Assembly: GCA_030522415.1 (NCBI GenBank) | Contig: CM060109.1 | Coordinates: 459,001-523,000 of the forward strand | Length of the DNA: 64,000 nt | Source: Channallabes apus | Lineage: Eukaryota; Chordata; Actinopteri; Siluriformes; Clariidae | Reading direction: 5' to 3' | Shown: positions 48,929-62,267 of the stretch, piece after piece | Position numbering within the stretch: the stretch's first letter is position 1 | How the letters are laid out: each line of letters starts with the position of its first letter | The notes under the pieces: generated by a model | Database searches by the model: none | What the model was told of the DNA's origin: nothing | The model's input: the letters and a program-made list of their open reading frames with translations, nothing else | Position numbers and translations under genes: made by a program

Positions 48929-50011
48929 AAGACAGTAAACGACTGGCTTTTCTCAGATCCTCCATCTGTTAAGGAACATCACCTAGTCCAGTGTTTTCAC
49001 AAGGGAATAAAAATCCCACCAACGTTAATATAAGTCCTCTATGAACTAGCCTAGAAGTAATTGACCTTACCTGCTGGTGGTTCTGATCATGTTGTCTAGA
49101 ATCCCACGTACAGTCATTGAATAACCCCTCAGCATAAGGATCCAATGTACTTTAGATAGATGTCATGAACACAAATTTTTAAAACCACCTCCTCATATTT
49201 TGACACACTGTCATTAAAATTCCAAAGTCAGCTCCACAAGTTCAACATGTATGTGCCATGCTATAAGCTCCTGAGCATACCTACTGCTTCTGTTACACAT
49301 GGGGAGGGTTAAAATCCAGACATCTGCTCTGTGAGACCACTAATAAGCAACCTTTAAACAACTGTACTAACTCAACAGACAATCATCAAAATTGTTCATA
49401 TCAAGTTGTTCTAAGCAAGTAATCAGAAGGAAAACAATTTTCCTTAACGGTGCTCAGCACAAAGAAATCATAGGCCATGACCCAGGTTTGGAACCTAGGG
49501 AACTTCAACTGCCGTAAGCGTTGAAAAACCATGCTTGACTCATGAACAGCATAAAAATAATACAACCCAGACATCCAATGGGAGACTAGGGACCTCCAGG
49601 TCCGGAGACTAGGGACCGTCAACTGTCTTATGGGTTGAAGTAACATGCTTGTCTTTTCATGTACACATGGCAGGTCCAAATCCAAGCATCGTCTCTGAGA
49701 GACCACTATTAATCAACATTTAACCAACAGTTGTAACTCAACAACCAATCATCAAATTGCTGCATCTAAAGAGGGAGTTGAAGGGCATGCAGTAAGATGA
49801 GATCGTTTGTTGGACTGAAATTTGATTGAACACGTATTCATAATCTTAAACTTGTGGATGAAAGTCGCATCATCCGCTCAGCATAATGAAATCATAGCCC
49901 GTGGCTCCAGGTCCGGAGACTAGCGACCTTCAATTGACTTAAGAGTTGAAAAAATGCTTGTCTCATGCACAGCATTAAAAAATAATACAACTTTAGCATC
50001 TAGTATGCTAA

Positions 50012-50069
50012 GGGGAATTAGCTCAAGTGGTAGAGCGAGAGGTAGCAGGATCGATGCCCGCATTCTCCA
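50012..50069 (+). pseudogene. tRNA-Ala lacking the anticodon arm
   Basis: 15-nt deletion, A51; 9-T dimer member. Confidence 0.93.
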
Positions 50070-50210
50070 GTGTCTCCACACTAGCGGAGACTGAGGCCTG
50101 ACTATTTTTTTTTAGGCCTGAGTCGCTTATAGCTCTCCGCCATAGCAACAACAAAATTCGAGCAGTTCAGAAGCAACAAGTTTCTTGCACACATTGAAAA
50201 CCTTTTGGAG

Positions 50211-50284
50211 TGGCCTGTACGGGGATTGAACCCGCGACCTTGGCGTTATTAGCACCACGCTCTAACCAGCTGAGCTAACCGGCC
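50211..50284 (-). tRNA. trnai-aau: tRNA-Ile(AAT), A69 variant
   Basis: As at 42078; last A69 copy in the window. Confidence 0.93.
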
Positions 50285-51367
50285 AAGACAGTAAACGACT
50301 GGCTTTTCTCAGATCCTCCATCTGTTAAGGAACATCACCTAGTCCAGTGTTTTCACAAGGGAATAAAAATCCCACCAACGTTAATATAAGTCCTCTATGA
50401 ACTAGCCTAGAAGTAATTGACCTTACCTGCTGGTGGTTCTGATCATGTTGTCTAGAATCCCACGTACAGTCATTGAATAACCCCTCAGCATAAGGATCCA
50501 ATGTACTTTAGATAGATGTCATGAACACAAATTTTTAAAACCACCTCCTCATATTTTGACACACTGTCATTAAAATTCCAAAGTCAGCTCCACAAGTTCA
50601 ACATGTATGTGCCATGCTATAAGCTCCTGAGCATACCTACTGCTTCTGTTACACATGGGGAGGGTTAAAATCCAGACATCTGCTCTGTGAGACCACTAAT
50701 AAGCAACCTTTAAACAACTGTACTAACTCAACAGACAATCATCAAAATTGTTCATATCAAGTTGTTCTAAGCAAGTAATCAGAAGGAAAACAATTTTCCT
50801 TAACGGTGCTCAGCACAAAGAAATCATAGGCCATGACCCAGGTTTGGAACCTAGGGAACTTCAACTGCCGTAAGCGTTGAAAAACCATGCTTGACTCATG
50901 AACAGCATAAAAATAATACAACCCAGACATCCAATGGGAGACTAGGGACCTCCAGGTCCGGAGACTAGGGACCGTCAACTGTCTTATGGGTTGAAGTAAC
51001 ATGCTTGTCTTTTCATGTACACATGGCAGGTCCAAATCCAAGCATCGTCTCTGAGAGACCACTATTAATCAACATTTAACCAACAGTTGTAACTCAACAA
51101 CCAATCATCAAATTGCTGCATCTAAAGAGGGAGTTGAAGGGCATGCAGTAAGATGAGATCGTTTGTTGGACTGAAATTTGATTGAACACGTATTCATAAT
51201 CTTAAACTTGTGGATGAAAGTCGCATCATCCGCTCAGCATAATGAAATCATAGCCCGTGGCTCCAGGTCCGGAGACTAGCGACCTTCAATTGACTTAAGA
51301 GTTGAAAAAATGCTTGTCTCATGCACAGCATTAAAAAATAATACAACTTTAGCATCTAGTATGCTAA

Positions 51368-51425
51368 GGGGAATTAGCTCAAGTGGTAGAGCGAGAGGTA
51401 GCAGGATCGATGCCCGCATTCTCCA
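51368..51425 (+). pseudogene. tRNA-Ala lacking the anticodon arm
   Basis: 15-nt deletion, A51. The trailer hairpin downstream is broken by a G-to-T change in its 3' arm (GTAGAC). Confidence 0.93.
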
Positions 51426-51565
51426 GTGTCTCCACACTAGCGTAGACTGAGGCCTGACTATTTTTTTTAGGCCTGAGTCGCTTATAGCTCTCCGCCATAG
51501 CAACAACAAAATTCGAGCAGTTCAGAAGCAACAAGTTTCTTGCACACATTGAAAACCTTTTGGAG

Positions 51566-51639
51566 TGGCCCGTACGGGGATTGAACCCGCGACCTTGGCG
51601 TTATTAGCACCACGCTCTAACCAGCTGAGCTAACCGGCC
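51566..51639 (-). tRNA. trnai-aau: tRNA-Ile(AAT)
   Basis: Majority sequence. Confidence 0.96.
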
Positions 51640-52722
51640 AAGACAGTAAACGACTGGCTTTTCTCAGATCCTCCATCTGTTAAGGAACATCACCTAGTCC
51701 AGTGTTTTCACAAGGGAATAAAAATCCCACCAACGTTAATATAAGTCCTCTATGAACTAGCCTAGAAGTAATTGACCTTACCTGCTGGTGGTTCTGATCA
51801 TGTTGTCTAGAATCCCACGTACAGTCATTGAATAACCCCTCAGCATAAGGATCCAATGTACTTTAGATAGATGTCATGAACACAAATTTTTAAAACCACC
51901 TCCTCATATTTTGACACACTGTCATTAAAATTCCAAAGTCAGCTCCACAAGTTCAACATGTATGTGCCATGCTATAAGCTCCTGAGCATACCTACTGCTT
52001 CTGTTACACATGGGGAGGGTTAAAATCCAGACATCTGCTCTGTGAGACCACTAATAAGCAACCTTTAAACAACTGTACTAACTCAACAGACAATCATCAA
52101 AATTGTTCATATCAAGTTGTTCTAAGCAAGTAATCAGAAGGAAAACAATTTTCCTTAACGGTGCTCAGCACAAAGAAATCATAGGCCATGACCCAGGTTT
52201 GGAACCTAGGGAACTTCAACTGCCGTAAGCGTTGAAAAACCATGCTTGACTCATGAACAGCATAAAAATAATACAACCCAGACATCCAATGGGAGACTAG
52301 GGACCTCCAGGTCCGGAGACTAGGGACCGTCAACTGTCTTATGGGTTGAAGTAACATGCTTGTCTTTTCATGTACACATGGCAGGTCCAAATCCAAGCAT
52401 CGTCTCTGAGAGACCACTATTAATCAACATTTAACCAACAGTTGTAACTCAACAACCAATCATCAAATTGCTGCATCTAAAGAGGGAGTTGAAGGGCATG
52501 CAGTAAGATGAGATCGTTTGTTGGACTGAAATTTGATTGAACACGTATTCATAATCTTAAACTTGTGGATGAAAGTCGCATCATCCGCTCAGCATAATGA
52601 AATCATAGCCCGTGGCTCCAGGTCCGGAGACTAGCGACCTTCAATTGACTTAAGAGTTGAAAAAATGCTTGTCTCATGCACAGCATTAAAAAATAATACA
52701 ACTTTAGCATCTAGTATGCTAA

Positions 52723-52780
52723 GGGGAATTAGCTCAAGTGGTAGAGCGAGAGGTAGAAGGATCGATGCCCGCATTCTCCA
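52723..52780 (+). pseudogene. tRNA-Ala lacking the anticodon arm, extra T-stem change
   Basis: 15-nt deletion plus C50 to A next to A51, so two T-stem pairs are lost. It is the most degraded truncated copy. Confidence 0.93.
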
Positions 52781-52920
52781 GTGTCTCCACACTAGCGGAG
52801 ACTGAGGCCTGACTATTTTTTTTAGGCCTGAGTCGCTTATAGCTCTCCGCCATAGCAACAACAAAATTCGAGCAGTTCAGAAGCAACAAGTTTCTTGCAC
52901 ACATTGAAAACCTTTTGGAG

Positions 52921-52994
52921 TGGCCCGTACGGGGATTGAACCCGCGACCTTGGCGTTATTAGCACCACGCTCTAACCAGCTGAGCTAACCGGCC
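52921..52994 (-). tRNA. trnai-aau: tRNA-Ile(AAT)
   Basis: Majority sequence. Confidence 0.96.
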
Positions 52995-54077
52995 AAGACA
53001 GTAAACGACTGGCTTTTCTCAGATCCTCCATCTGTTAAGGAACATCACCTAGTCCAGTGTTTTCACAAGGGAATAAAAATCCCACCAACGTTAATATAAG
53101 TCCTCTATGAACTAGCCTAGAAGTAATTGACCTTACCTGCTGGTGGTTCTGATCATGTTGTCTAGAATCCCACGTACAGTCATTGAATAACCCCTCAGCA
53201 TAAGGATCCAATGTACTTTAGATAGATGTCATGAACACAAATTTTTAAAACCACCTCCTCATATTTTGACACACTGTCATTAAAATTCCAAAGTCAGCTC
53301 CACAAGTTCAACATGTATGTGCCATGCTATAAGCTCCTGAGCATACCTACTGCTTCTGTTACACATGGGGAGGGTTAAAATCCAGACATCTGCTCTGTGA
53401 GACCACTAATAAGCAACCTTTAAACAACTGTACTAACTCAACAGACAATCATCAAAATTGTTCATATCAAGTTGTTCTAAGCAAGTAATCAGAAGGAAAA
53501 CAATTTTCCTTAACGGTGCTCAGCACAAAGAAATCATAGGCCATGACCCAGGTTTGGAACCTAGGGAACTTCAACTGCCGTAAGCGTTGAAAAACCATGC
53601 TTGACTCATGAACAGCATAAAAATAATACAACCCAGACATCCAATGGGAGACTAGGGACCTCCAGGTCCGGAGACTAGGGACCGTCAACTGTCTTATGGG
53701 TTGAAGTAACATGCTTGTCTTTTCATGTACACATGGCAGGTCCAAATCCAAGCATCGTCTCTGAGAGACCACTATTAATCAACATTTAACCAACAGTTGT
53801 AACTCAACAACCAATCATCAAATTGCTGCATCTAAAGAGGGAGTTGAAGGGCATGCAGTAAGATGAGATCGTTTGTTGGACTGAAATTTGATTGAACACG
53901 TATTCATAATCTTAAACTTGTGGATGAAAGTCGCATCATCCGCTCAGCATAATGAAATCATAGCCCGTGGCTCCAGGTCCGGAGACTAGCGACCTTCAAT
54001 TGACTTAAGAGTTGAAAAAATGCTTGTCTCATGCACAGCATTAAAAAATAATACAACTTTAGCATCTAGTATGCTAA

Positions 54078-54150
54078 GGGGAATTAGCTCAAGTGGTAGA
54101 GCGCTCGCTTAGCATGCGAGAGGTAGCAGGATCGATGCCCGCATTCTCCA
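54078..54150 (+). tRNA. trnaa-agc: tRNA-Ala(AGC), A51 variant
   Basis: Full length with A51:C63. Confidence 0.9.
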
Positions 54151-54290
54151 GTGTCTCCACACTAGCGGAGACTGAGGCCTGACTATTTTTTTTAGGCCTG
54201 AGTCGCTTATAGCTCTCCGCCATAGCAACAACAAAACTCGAGCAGTTCAGAAGCAACAAGTTTCTTGCACACATTGAAAACCTTTTGGAG

Positions 54291-54364
54291 TGGCCCATAC
54301 GGGGATTGAACCCGCGACCTTGGCGTTATTAGCACCACGCTCTAACCAGCTGAGCTAACCGGCC
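54291..54364 (-). tRNA. trnai-aau: tRNA-Ile(AAT), T68 variant
   Basis: G6:U68 wobble in the acceptor stem. Confidence 0.93.
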
Positions 54365-55447
54365 AAGACAGTAAACGACTGGCTTTTCTCAGATCCTCCA
54401 TCTGTTAAGGAACATCACCTAGTCCAGTGTTTTCACAAGGGAATAAAAATCCCACCAACGTTAATATAAGTCCTCTATGAACTAGCCTAGAAGTAATTGA
54501 CCTTACCTGCTGGTGGTTCTGATCATGTTGTCTAGAATCCCACGTACAGTCATTGAATAACCCCTCAGCATAAGGATCCAATGTACTTTAGATAGATGTC
54601 ATGAACACAAATTTTTAAAACCACCTCCTCATATTTTGACACACTGTCATTAAAATTCCAAAGTCAGCTCCACAAGTTCAACATGTATGTGCCATGCTAT
54701 AAGCTCCTGAGCATACCTACTGCTTCTGTTACACATGGGGAGGGTTAAAATCCAGACATCTGCTCTGTGAGACCACTAATAAGCAACCTTTAAACAACTG
54801 TACTAACTCAACAGACAATCATCAAAATTGTTCATATCAAGTTGTTCTAAGCAAGTAATCAGAAGGAAAACAATTTTCCTTAACGGTGCTCAGCACAAAG
54901 AAATCATAGGCCATGACCCAGGTTTGGAACCTAGGGAACTTCAACTGCCGTAAGCGTTGAAAAACCATGCTTGACTCATGAACAGCATAAAAATAATACA
55001 ACCCAGACATCCAATGGGAGACTAGGGACCTCCAGGTCCGGAGACTAGGGACCGTCAACTGTCTTATGGGTTGAAGTAACATGCTTGTCTTTTCATGTAC
55101 ACATGGCAGGTCCAAATCCAAGCATCGTCTCTGAGAGACCACTATTAATCAACATTTAACCAACAGTTGTAACTCAACAACCAATCATCAAATTGCTGCA
55201 TCTAAAGAGGGAGTTGAAGGGCATGCAGTAAGATGAGATCGTTTGTTGGACTGAAATTTGATTGAACACGTATTCATAATCTTAAACTTGTGGATGAAAG
55301 TCGCATCATCCGCTCAGCATAATGAAATCATAGCCCGTGGCTCCAGGTCCGGAGACTAGCGACCTTCAATTGACTTAAGAGTTGAAAAAATGCTTGTCTC
55401 ATGCACAGCATTAAAAAATAATACAACTTTAGCATCTAGTATGCTAA

Positions 55448-55520
55448 GGGGAATTAGCTCAAGTGGTAGAGCGCTCGCTTAGCATGCGAGAGGTAGCAGG
55501 ATCGATGCCCGCATTCTCCA
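55448..55520 (+). tRNA. trnaa-agc: tRNA-Ala(AGC), A51 variant
   Basis: Full length with A51:C63; second of the three-unit run. Confidence 0.9.
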
Positions 55521-55660
55521 GTGTCTCCACACTAGCGGAGACTGAGGCCTGACTATTTTTTTTAGGCCTGAGTCGCTTATAGCTCTCCGCCATAGCAACA
55601 ACAAAACTCGAGCAGTTCAGAAGCAACAAGTTTCTTGCACACATTGAAAACCTTTTGGAG

Positions 55661-55734
55661 TGGCCCATACGGGGATTGAACCCGCGACCTTGGCGTTATT
55701 AGCACCACGCTCTAACCAGCTGAGCTAACCGGCC
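55661..55734 (-). tRNA. trnai-aau: tRNA-Ile(AAT), T68 variant
   Basis: As at 54291. Confidence 0.93.
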
Positions 55735-56817
55735 AAGACAGTAAACGACTGGCTTTTCTCAGATCCTCCATCTGTTAAGGAACATCACCTAGTCCAGTGT
55801 TTTCACAAGGGAATAAAAATCCCACCAACGTTAATATAAGTCCTCTATGAACTAGCCTAGAAGTAATTGACCTTACCTGCTGGTGGTTCTGATCATGTTG
55901 TCTAGAATCCCACGTACAGTCATTGAATAACCCCTCAGCATAAGGATCCAATGTACTTTAGATAGATGTCATGAACACAAATTTTTAAAACCACCTCCTC
56001 ATATTTTGACACACTGTCATTAAAATTCCAAAGTCAGCTCCACAAGTTCAACATGTATGTGCCATGCTATAAGCTCCTGAGCATACCTACTGCTTCTGTT
56101 ACACATGGGGAGGGTTAAAATCCAGACATCTGCTCTGTGAGACCACTAATAAGCAACCTTTAAACAACTGTACTAACTCAACAGACAATCATCAAAATTG
56201 TTCATATCAAGTTGTTCTAAGCAAGTAATCAGAAGGAAAACAATTTTCCTTAACGGTGCTCAGCACAAAGAAATCATAGGCCATGACCCAGGTTTGGAAC
56301 CTAGGGAACTTCAACTGCCGTAAGCGTTGAAAAACCATGCTTGACTCATGAACAGCATAAAAATAATACAACCCAGACATCCAATGGGAGACTAGGGACC
56401 TCCAGGTCCGGAGACTAGGGACCGTCAACTGTCTTATGGGTTGAAGTAACATGCTTGTCTTTTCATGTACACATGGCAGGTCCAAATCCAAGCATCGTCT
56501 CTGAGAGACCACTATTAATCAACATTTAACCAACAGTTGTAACTCAACAACCAATCATCAAATTGCTGCATCTAAAGAGGGAGTTGAAGGGCATGCAGTA
56601 AGATGAGATCGTTTGTTGGACTGAAATTTGATTGAACACGTATTCATAATCTTAAACTTGTGGATGAAAGTCGCATCATCCGCTCAGCATAATGAAATCA
56701 TAGCCCGTGGCTCCAGGTCCGGAGACTAGCGACCTTCAATTGACTTAAGAGTTGAAAAAATGCTTGTCTCATGCACAGCATTAAAAAATAATACAACTTT
56801 AGCATCTAGTATGCTAA

Positions 56818-56890
56818 GGGGAATTAGCTCAAGTGGTAGAGCGCTCGCTTAGCATGCGAGAGGTAGCAGGATCGATGCCCGCATTCTCCA
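56818..56890 (+). tRNA. trnaa-agc: tRNA-Ala(AGC), A51 variant
   Basis: Full length with A51:C63; third of the run. Confidence 0.9.
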
Positions 56891-57030
56891 GTGTCTCCAC
56901 ACTAGCGGAGACTGAGGCCTGACTATTTTTTTTAGGCCTGAGTCGCTTATAGCTCTCCGCCATAGCAACAACAAAACTCGAGCAGTTCAGAAGCAACAAG
57001 TTTCTTGCACACATTGAAAACCTTTTGGAG

Positions 57031-57104
57031 TGGCCCATACGGGGATTGAACCCGCGACCTTGGCGTTATTAGCACCACGCTCTAACCAGCTGAGCTAACC
57101 GGCC
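57031..57104 (-). tRNA. trnai-aau: tRNA-Ile(AAT), T68 variant
   Basis: As at 54291. Confidence 0.93.
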
Positions 57105-58187
57105 AAGACAGTAAACGACTGGCTTTTCTCAGATCCTCCATCTGTTAAGGAACATCACCTAGTCCAGTGTTTTCACAAGGGAATAAAAATCCCACCAACG
57201 TTAATATAAGTCCTCTATGAACTAGCCTAGAAGTAATTGACCTTACCTGCTGGTGGTTCTGATCATGTTGTCTAGAATCCCACGTACAGTCATTGAATAA
57301 CCCCTCAGCATAAGGATCCAATGTACTTTAGATAGATGTCATGAACACAAATTTTTAAAACCACCTCCTCATATTTTGACACACTGTCATTAAAATTCCA
57401 AAGTCAGCTCCACAAGTTCAACATGTATGTGCCATGCTATAAGCTCCTGAGCATACCTACTGCTTCTGTTACACATGGGGAGGGTTAAAATCCAGACATC
57501 TGCTCTGTGAGACCACTAATAAGCAACCTTTAAACAACTGTACTAACTCAACAGACAATCATCAAAATTGTTCATATCAAGTTGTTCTAAGCAAGTAATC
57601 AGAAGGAAAACAATTTTCCTTAACGGTGCTCAGCACAAAGAAATCATAGGCCATGACCCAGGTTTGGAACCTAGGGAACTTCAACTGCCGTAAGCGTTGA
57701 AAAACCATGCTTGACTCATGAACAGCATAAAAATAATACAACCCAGACATCCAATGGGAGACTAGGGACCTCCAGGTCCGGAGACTAGGGACCGTCAACT
57801 GTCTTATGGGTTGAAGTAACATGCTTGTCTTTTCATGTACACATGGCAGGTCCAAATCCAAGCATCGTCTCTGAGAGACCACTATTAATCAACATTTAAC
57901 CAACAGTTGTAACTCAACAACCAATCATCAAATTGCTGCATCTAAAGAGGGAGTTGAAGGGCATGCAGTAAGATGAGATCGTTTGTTGGACTGAAATTTG
58001 ATTGAACACGTATTCATAATCTTAAACTTGTGGATGAAAGTCACATCATCCGCTCAGCATAATGAAATCATAGCCCGTGGCTCCAGGTCCGGAGACTAGC
58101 GACCTTCAATTGACTTAAGAGTTGAAAAAATGCTTGTCTCATGCACAGCATTAAAAAATAATACAACTTTAGCATCTAGTATGCTAA

Positions 58188-58245
58188 GGGGAATTAGCTC
58201 AAGTGGTAGAGCGAGAGGTAGCAGGATCGATGCCCGCATTCTCCA
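58188..58245 (+). pseudogene. tRNA-Ala lacking the anticodon arm
   Basis: 15-nt deletion, A51; first member of the 2725-bp dimer. Confidence 0.93.
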
Positions 58246-58385
58246 GTGTCTCCACACTAGCGGAGACTGAGGCCTGACTATTTTTTTTAGGCCTGAGTCG
58301 CTTATAGCTCTCCGCCATAGCAACAACAAAATTCGAGCAGTTCAGAAGCAGCAAGTTTCTTGCACACATTGAAAACCTTTTGGAG

Positions 58386-58459
58386 TGGCCCGTACGGGGA
58401 TTGAACCCGCGACCTTGGCGTTATTAGCACCACGCTCTAACCAGCTGAGCTAACCGGCC
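58386..58459 (-). tRNA. trnai-aau: tRNA-Ile(AAT)
   Basis: Majority sequence. Confidence 0.96.
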
Positions 58460-59542
58460 AAGACAGTAAACGACTGGCTTTTCTCAGATCCTCCATCTGT
58501 TAAGGAACATCACCTAGTCCAGTGTTTTCACAAGGGAATAAAAATCCCACCAACGTTAATATAAGTCCTCTATGAACTAGCCTAGAAGTAATTGACCTTA
58601 CCTGCTGGTGGTTCTGATCATGTTGTCTAGAATCCCACGTACAGTCATTGAATAACCCCTCAGCATAAGGATCCAATGTACTTTAGATAGATGTCATGAA
58701 CACAAATTTTTAAAACCACCTCCTCATATTTTGACACACTGTCATTAAAATTCCAAAGTCAGCTCCACAAGTTCAACATGTATGTGCCATGCTATAAGCT
58801 CCTGAGCATACCTACTGCTTCTGTTACACATGGGGAGGGTTAAAATCCAGACATCTGCTCTGTGAGACCACTAATAAGCAACCTTTAAACAACTGTACTA
58901 ACTCAACAGACAATCATCAAAATTGTTCATATCAAGTTGTTCTAAGCAAGTAATCAGAAGGAAAACAATTTTCCTTAACGGTGCTCAGCACAAAGAAATC
59001 ATAGGCCATGACCCAGGTTTGGAACCTAGGGAACTTCAGCTGCCGTAAGCGTTGAAAAACCATGCTTGACTCATGAACAGCATAAAAATAATACAACCCA
59101 GACATCCAATGGGAGACTAGGGACCTCCAGGTCCGGAGACTAGGGACCGTCAACTGTCTTATGGGTTGAAGTAACATGCTTGTCTTTTCATGTACACATG
59201 GCAGGTCCAAATCCAAGCATCGTCTCTGAGAGACCACTATTAATCAACATTTAACCAACAGTTGTAACTCAACAACCAATCATCAAATTGCTGCATCTAA
59301 AGAGGGAGTTGAAGGGCATGCAGTAAGATGAGATCGTTTGTTGGACTGAAATTTGATTGAACACGTATTCATAATCTTAAACTTGTGGATGAAAGTCGCA
59401 TCATCCGCTCAGCATAATGAAATCATAGCCCGTGGCTCCAGGTCCGGAGACTAGCGACCTTCAATTGACTTAAGAGTTGAAAAAATGCTTGTCTCATGCA
59501 CAGCATTAAAAAATAATACAACTTTAGCATCTAGTATGCTAA

Positions 59543-59615
59543 GGGGAATTAGCTCAAGTGGTAGAGCGCTCGCTTAGCATGCGAGAGGTAGCAGGATCGA
59601 TGCCCGCATTCTCCA
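59543..59615 (+). tRNA. trnaa-agc: tRNA-Ala(AGC), A51 variant
   Basis: Full length with A51:C63. Confidence 0.9.
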
Positions 59616-59755
59616 GTGTCTCCACACTAGCGGAGACTGAGGCCTGACTATTTTTTTTAGGCCTGAGTCGCTTATAGCTCTCCGCCATAGCAACAACAAA
59701 ACTCGAGCAGTTCAGAAGCAACAAGTTTCTTGCACACATTGAAAACCTTTTGGAG

Positions 59756-59829
59756 TGGCCCATACGGGGATTGAACCCGCGACCTTGGCGTTATTAGCAC
59801 CACGCTCTAACCAGCTGAGCTAACCGGCC
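59756..59829 (-). tRNA. trnai-aau: tRNA-Ile(AAT), T68 variant
   Basis: G6:U68 wobble. Confidence 0.93.
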
Positions 59830-60912
59830 AAGACAGTAAACGACTGGCTTTTCTCAGATCCTCCATCTGTTAAGGAACATCACCTAGTCCAGTGTTTTCA
59901 CAAGGGAATAAAAATCCCACCAACGTTAATATAAGTCCTCTATGAACTAGCCTAGAAGTAATTGACCTTACCTGCTGGTGGTTCTGATCATGTTGTCTAG
60001 AATCCCACGTACAGTCATTGAATAACCCCTCAGCATAAGGATCCAATGTACTTTAGATAGATGTCATGAACACAAATTTTTAAAACCACCTCCTCATATT
60101 TTGACACACTGTCATTAAAATTCCAAAGTCAGCTCCACAAGTTCAACATGTATGTGCCATGCTATAAGCTCCTGAGCATACCTACTGCTTCTGTTACACA
60201 TGGGGAGGGTTAAAATCCAGACATCTGCTCTGTGAGACCACTAATAAGCAACCTTTAAACAACTGTACTAACTCAACAGACAATCATCAAAATTGTTCAT
60301 ATCAAGTTGTTCTAAGCAAGTAATCAGAAGGAAAACAATTTTCCTTAACGGTGCTCAGCACAAAGAAATCATAGGCCATGACCCAGGTTTGGAACCTAGG
60401 GAACTTCAACTGCCGTAAGCGTTGAAAAACCATGCTTGACTCATGAACAGCATAAAAATAATACAACCCAGACATCCAATGGGAGACTAGGGACCTCCAG
60501 GTCCGGAGACTAGGGACCGTCAACTGTCTTATGGGTTGAAGTAACATGCTTGTCTTTTCATGTACACATGGCAGGTCCAAATCCAAGCATCGTCTCTGAG
60601 AGACCACTATTAATCAACATTTAACCAACAGTTGTAACTCAACAACCAATCATCAAATTGCTGCATCTAAAGAGGGAGTTGAAGGGCATGCAGTAAGATG
60701 AGATCGTTTGTTGGACTGAAATTTGATTGAACACGTATTCATAATCTTAAACTTGTGGATGAAAGTCACATCATCCGCTCAGCATAATGAAATCATAGCC
60801 CGTGGCTCCAGGTCTGGAGACTAGCGACCTTCAATTGACTTAAGAGTTGAAAAAATGCTTGTCTCATGCACAGCATTAAAAAATAATACAACTTTAGCAT
60901 CTAGTATGCTAA

Positions 60913-60970
60913 GGGGAATTAGCTCAAGTGGTAGAGCGAGAGGTAGCAGGATCGATGCCCGCATTCTCCA
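60913..60970 (+). pseudogene. tRNA-Ala lacking the anticodon arm
   Basis: 15-nt deletion, A51; the upstream flank has the private word GGTCTGGAG. Confidence 0.93.
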
Positions 60971-61110
60971 GTGTCTCCACACTAGCGGAGACTGAGGCCT
61001 GACTATTTTTTTTAGGCCTGAGTCGCTTATAGCTCTCCGCCATAGCAACAACAAAATTCGAGCAGTTCAGAAGCAGCAAGTTTCTTGCACACATTGAAAA
61101 CCTTTTGGAG

Positions 61111-61184
61111 TGGCCCGTACGGGGATTGAACCCGCGACCTTGGCGTTATTAGCACCACGCTCTAACCAGCTGAGCTAACCGGCC
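61111..61184 (-). tRNA. trnai-aau: tRNA-Ile(AAT)
   Basis: Majority sequence. Confidence 0.96.
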
Positions 61185-62267
61185 AAGACAGTAAACGACT
61201 GGCTTTTCTCAGATCCTCCATCTGTTAAGGAACATCACCTAGTCCAGTGTTTTCACAAGGGAATAAAAATCCCACCAACGTTAATATAAGTCCTCTATGA
61301 ACTAGCCTAGAAGTAATTGACCTTACCTGCTGGTGGTTCTGATCATGTTGTCTAGAATCCCACGTACAGTCATTGAATAACCCCTCAGCATAAGGATCCA
61401 ATGTACTTTAGATAGATGTCATGAACACAAATTTTTAAAACCACCTCCTCATATTTTGACACACTGTCATTAAAATTCCAAAGTCAGCTCCACAAGTTCA
61501 ACATGTATGTGCCATGCTATAAGCTCCTGAGCATACCTACTGCTTCTGTTACACATGGGGAGGGTTAAAATCCAGACATCTGCTCTGTGAGACCACTAAT
61601 AAGCAACCTTTAAACAACTGTACTAACTCAACAGACAATCATCAAAATTGTTCATATCAAGTTGTTCTAAGCAAGTAATCAGAAGGAAAACAATTTTCCT
61701 TAACGGTGCTCAGCACAAAGAAATCATAGGCCATGACCCAGGTTTGGAACCTAGGGAACTTCAGCTGCCGTAAGCGTTGAAAAACCATGCTTGACTCATG
61801 AACAGCATAAAAATAATACAACCCAGACATCCAATGGGAGACTAGGGACCTCCAGGTCCGGAGACTAGGGACCGTCAACTGTCTTATGGGTTGAAGTAAC
61901 ATGCTTGTCTTTTCATGTACACATGGCAGGTCCAAATCCAAGCATCGTCTCTGAGAGACCACTATTAATCAACATTTAACCAACAGTTGTAACTCAACAA
62001 CCAATCATCAAATTGCTGCATCTAAAGAGGGAGTTGAAGGGCATGCAGTAAGATGAGATCGTTTGTTGGACTGAAATTTGATTGAACACGTATTCATAAT
62101 CTTAAACTTGTGGATGAAAGTCGCATCATCCGCTCAGCATAATGAAATCATAGCCCGTGGCTCCAGGTCCGGAGACTAGCGACCTTCAATTGACTTAAGA
62201 GTTGAAAAAATGCTTGTCTCATGCACAGCATTAAAAAATAATACAACTTTAGCATCTAGTATGCTAA

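Larger units (their letters stand above)
41268..52111. repeat. Dimeric higher-order repeat, 4 x 2711 bp
   Basis: Units alternate 1356 and 1355 bp. The first unit type has a 9-T run and tRNA-Ile with A69; the second has 8 T, AAAACTCGAG in place of AAAATTCGAG, and tRNA-Ile with T68. The fourth dimer's second unit (50757) has reverted to the majority tRNA-Ile and AAAATTCGAG. Every tRNA-Ala in the block is truncated. Confidence 0.88.
53467..57576. repeat. Three near-identical 1370-bp units
   Basis: Three consecutive units share full-length A51 tRNA-Ala, AAAACTCGAG and T68 tRNA-Ile. I noticed no difference among them by eye, pointing to very recent duplication. Confidence 0.85.
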
